Assembly: GCA_944384235.1 (NCBI GenBank)
Contig: CALWSP010000025.1
Location: forward strand, 1-64,000
Origin: an uncultured Clostridia bacterium
GTDB taxonomy: Bacteria > Bacillota > Clostridia > Lachnospirales > CAG-274
Reading direction: 5' to 3'
Length of the DNA: 64,000 bases
Positions 62,449 to 64,000 of this stretch are shown in pieces. Position 1 is the stretch's first letter, and every line of letters starts with the position of its first letter. A model generated the notes under the pieces. That model was not told the origin of the DNA and did not search any database. It worked only from the letters and a program-made list of their open reading frames with translations. A program made the position numbers and the translations under genes.

Positions 62449-64000
62449 TTAAAGCACCCCTCTGTTAAAATGTCCTCCAGTTGTATTTTCTAACTCAACA
62501 ATATCTCTCACTTTGTTTCCTTTTTCAATAACACTAATGTGTTCTTTTGCTATTTCAAGAGTATCTTTGTAACTTTCAACACTAAATTCAAGCCTTGCAT
62601 ATCCAAATCCAGCCTTTTTAATTTCATCAAATTTTTTTAAAGTGCACATAGGCATTGAATTTAAAATAAATGCAACACATTCTTCACAGTCCCTAATAAC
62701 TGGAAACTCTGTTTTCGTTCTGTCAATAAGGGAGTAATTTGCTTTTTCATTTTTATTTTTACAATATTTTTTCTTGCCTTTTTCTGCTTCATAAAGCCCA
62801 ACTGGACATTGGTTAGTTGTCATAAGAGTAAGCCTTCCATAAACAACAACTTCGCTTTTTAAATCTGCAATTTGGCTTAATTCTCCTGTGTTTAATTCAG
62901 TAGATAAACAAATTCTATCTCCATAAATGTTTCTTAAAACATTAATAGTTTGGCTGTTCATAGTATTTAAACTAAAGTCAGATATAATCTCTTTTTTAGA
63001 CTTAACTTTAGCATAACTTCTCATAAGAAAACCATCACAATAGTCTTCAAATTTGTCAATATATTTTTGATACCCACTTTTAGAAACAACTGGCAAAGCT
63101 ATATACATTTTAACATTTTTTTCTTTGCACATTTTGTATCCGTTAATTGCATCAAATAACCCATCAAAATATATTTCTTTAACACCAGCTTCAATACAAG
63201 CCTTTAACTGGTCTAAATTTCTAACAAGAGCTGTAACTAATATTTTTTCAGCCTTTTCCCCTTTTTCTGCCTTGTAATTAACTTTCTCGCTTTTTCTTTC
63301 ATAGCTTTTAACAATTCTTTCTGCTAAAACATCACAAGCATTTCTCCTAAACGCATTTAATAAAGAAACTGGCATATAAATGTTTTCATCAACTTCTAGG
63401 TTTAAAATTTCAAAGTCAAAAGGAGTATCCCCTGTTTTTAAAATTCTCTTTTCAATATCTTCTTTAGTCATAGGCTGGTTTTGAGCTTCTTGAGCAACTT
63501 CTCCATAAACTTTAAACCCATAGTCTAAAAACTCTATATAACTACATTCAAAACCTATCTTAACATTAATTCTAACATTAATTTTTTTATTTATTGCTTG
63601 ATATGTCCTTTTTAATCTATCGTTTAATTTTTTGTCAAAAGATTTAAAAACTAAGTCGCCCTTTTTAACCTTGTCTTTTAAATTAACAACAATAACCTCT
63701 CCAGATTGAGCATCTTTGTTTATGCCAACACCAGTGTGCCTATCTGCCCAAATTTCAATGCCATCGCCTGCTACAACACTATCTTTTAATTTAATTTTAC
63801 AACTTTTTGTTTTGTTGTTAAAATCTAAAACATACCCTATTTCAACACCACTACTTTTGGGAGATTTGCTAATCATACTTTGTCCAGAATGACAGTTATA
63901 ATATCCACTTGAAGATTGCCCACCTCTGTTAAATATTTGAGTAATATCCTTTAAATCTTGCTTTTCAACCTTTAATTTTTCCCCACCACAAACCTTGTCT
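62449..64000 (-). CDS. U32-family peptidase with DUF3656 domain, 5' end outside window
   Basis: At least 516 residues; the frame is open to the right edge and enters with ITQIFNRGGQSSGYYNCHSG, typical of the middle of large clostridial U32 proteins. It continues with a domain ending DKVKKGDLVFKSFD, a beta-rich segment, and a C-terminal TIM-barrel-like half (KILVTALVRNLDQLKACIEA, VVVYGRLTLMTTNQCPVGLY, YSLIDRTKTEFPVIRDCEEC). The catalytic U32 motif should lie upstream, beyond 64000. Relatives act in collagenase-like proteolysis or tRNA/ubiquinone hydroxylation. An internal ATG at 63876 is not the start. One base separates it from the SEDS gene. Confidence 0.85.
   Translation of the reverse strand, partial: DKVCGGEKLKVEKQDLKDITQIFNRGGQSSSGYYNCHSGQSMISKSPKSSGVEIGYVLDFNNKTKSCKIKLKDSVVAGDGIEIWADRHTGVGINKDAQSGEVIVVNLKDKVKKGDLVFKSFDKKLNDRLKRTYQAINKKINVRINVKIGFECSYIEFLDYGFKVYGEVAQEAQNQPMTKEDIEKRILKTGDTPFDFEILNLEVDENIYMPVSLLNAFRRNACDVLAERIVKSYERKSEKVNYKAEKGEKAEKILVTALVRNLDQLKACIEAGVKEIYFDGLFDAINGYKMCKEKNVKMYIALPVVSKSGYQKYIDKFEDYCDGFLMRSYAKVKSKKEIISDFSLNTMNSQTINVLRNIYGDRICLSTELNTGELSQIADLKSEVVVYGRLTLMTTNQCPVGLYEAEKGKKKYCKNKNEKANYSLIDRTKTEFPVIRDCEECVAFILNSMPMCTLKKFDEIKKAGFGYARLEFSVESYKDTLEIAKEHISVIEKGNKVRDIVELENTTGGHFNRGVL

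Overview
This is a low-GC, AT-rich chromosome segment from an endospore-forming Firmicute, most likely a gut member of Clostridia (Lachnospirales-like; the family is inference). Evidence for sporulation is the set YlbJ, YabP, YabQ, YunB, SpoVS and a small Asn-rich protein with a spore-protease-like site. Promoters are sigma-A type with 17-bp spacers, and the F-ATPase c subunit carries a complete Na+-binding residue set.

Region 1 (1-9.39 kb) is the right-hand part of an integrative mobilizable element. It holds a type I restriction-modification operon (small HTH gene, hsdR, hsdM, hsdS running off the left edge), a MobV/Pre-type relaxase with a repeat-rich candidate oriT, a replication/HTH gene broken by two in-frame stops, a small DNA-binding protein, an Xre regulator and a tyrosine recombinase. 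The recombinase lies beside the 3' end of rpsI, the probable attachment site. The left boundary is outside the window, so membership of the hsd genes in the element is inferred.

Region 2 (9.4-24.6 kb) is mostly minus strand: rplM-rpsI; rplS, ylqF, rluD, lspA, aroB; and the divisome-linked cluster HlyD-like gene, yggS, sepF, yggT, ylmH, divIVA. Then come ylbJ (plus strand), a coiled-coil gene, coaD, rsmD and recG. rplM and rplS each have their own promoter and a structured leader.

Region 3 (24.8-33.8 kb) is mostly plus strand: rpmB; mazG-hup-rqcP-yabP-yabQ-divIC; and a tightly overlapping operon of sugar-phosphate isomerase, mpg, a nadD-yqeK fusion and rsfS, followed by a chain-length regulator/BY-kinase fusion and an SGNH-like exported protein.

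Region 4 (33.8-46.2 kb): a PepSY protein, ileS behind an Ile T-box, a 51-aa Cys-rich membrane protein, spoVS, leuA behind a Leu T-box, three family-2 glycosyltransferases, a membrane-anchored protein with a chitobiase-C-like domain, and a divergent hxlR/flavin-binding-protein pair.

Region 5 (46.2-64 kb): a complete ATP synthase operon (atpZ-I-B-E-F-H-A-G-D-C), a class A PBP, yunB, dapF, a PAP2 phosphatase, tRNA-Ser(GCU), nfo, a class B PBP with its FtsW/RodA partner, and a U32 peptidase running off the right edge.

The least expected observations are: two sporulation membrane-protein genes (ylbJ, yunB) whose Shine-Dalgarno sequences point at AUC and AUA rather than AUG; near-identical promoters on the hsd operon and the mobile-element operon; a DnaA-box-like cluster upstream of rplM; and a BY-kinase/SGNH pair placed directly after rsfS. 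No CRISPR array, rRNA or insertion sequence was seen.
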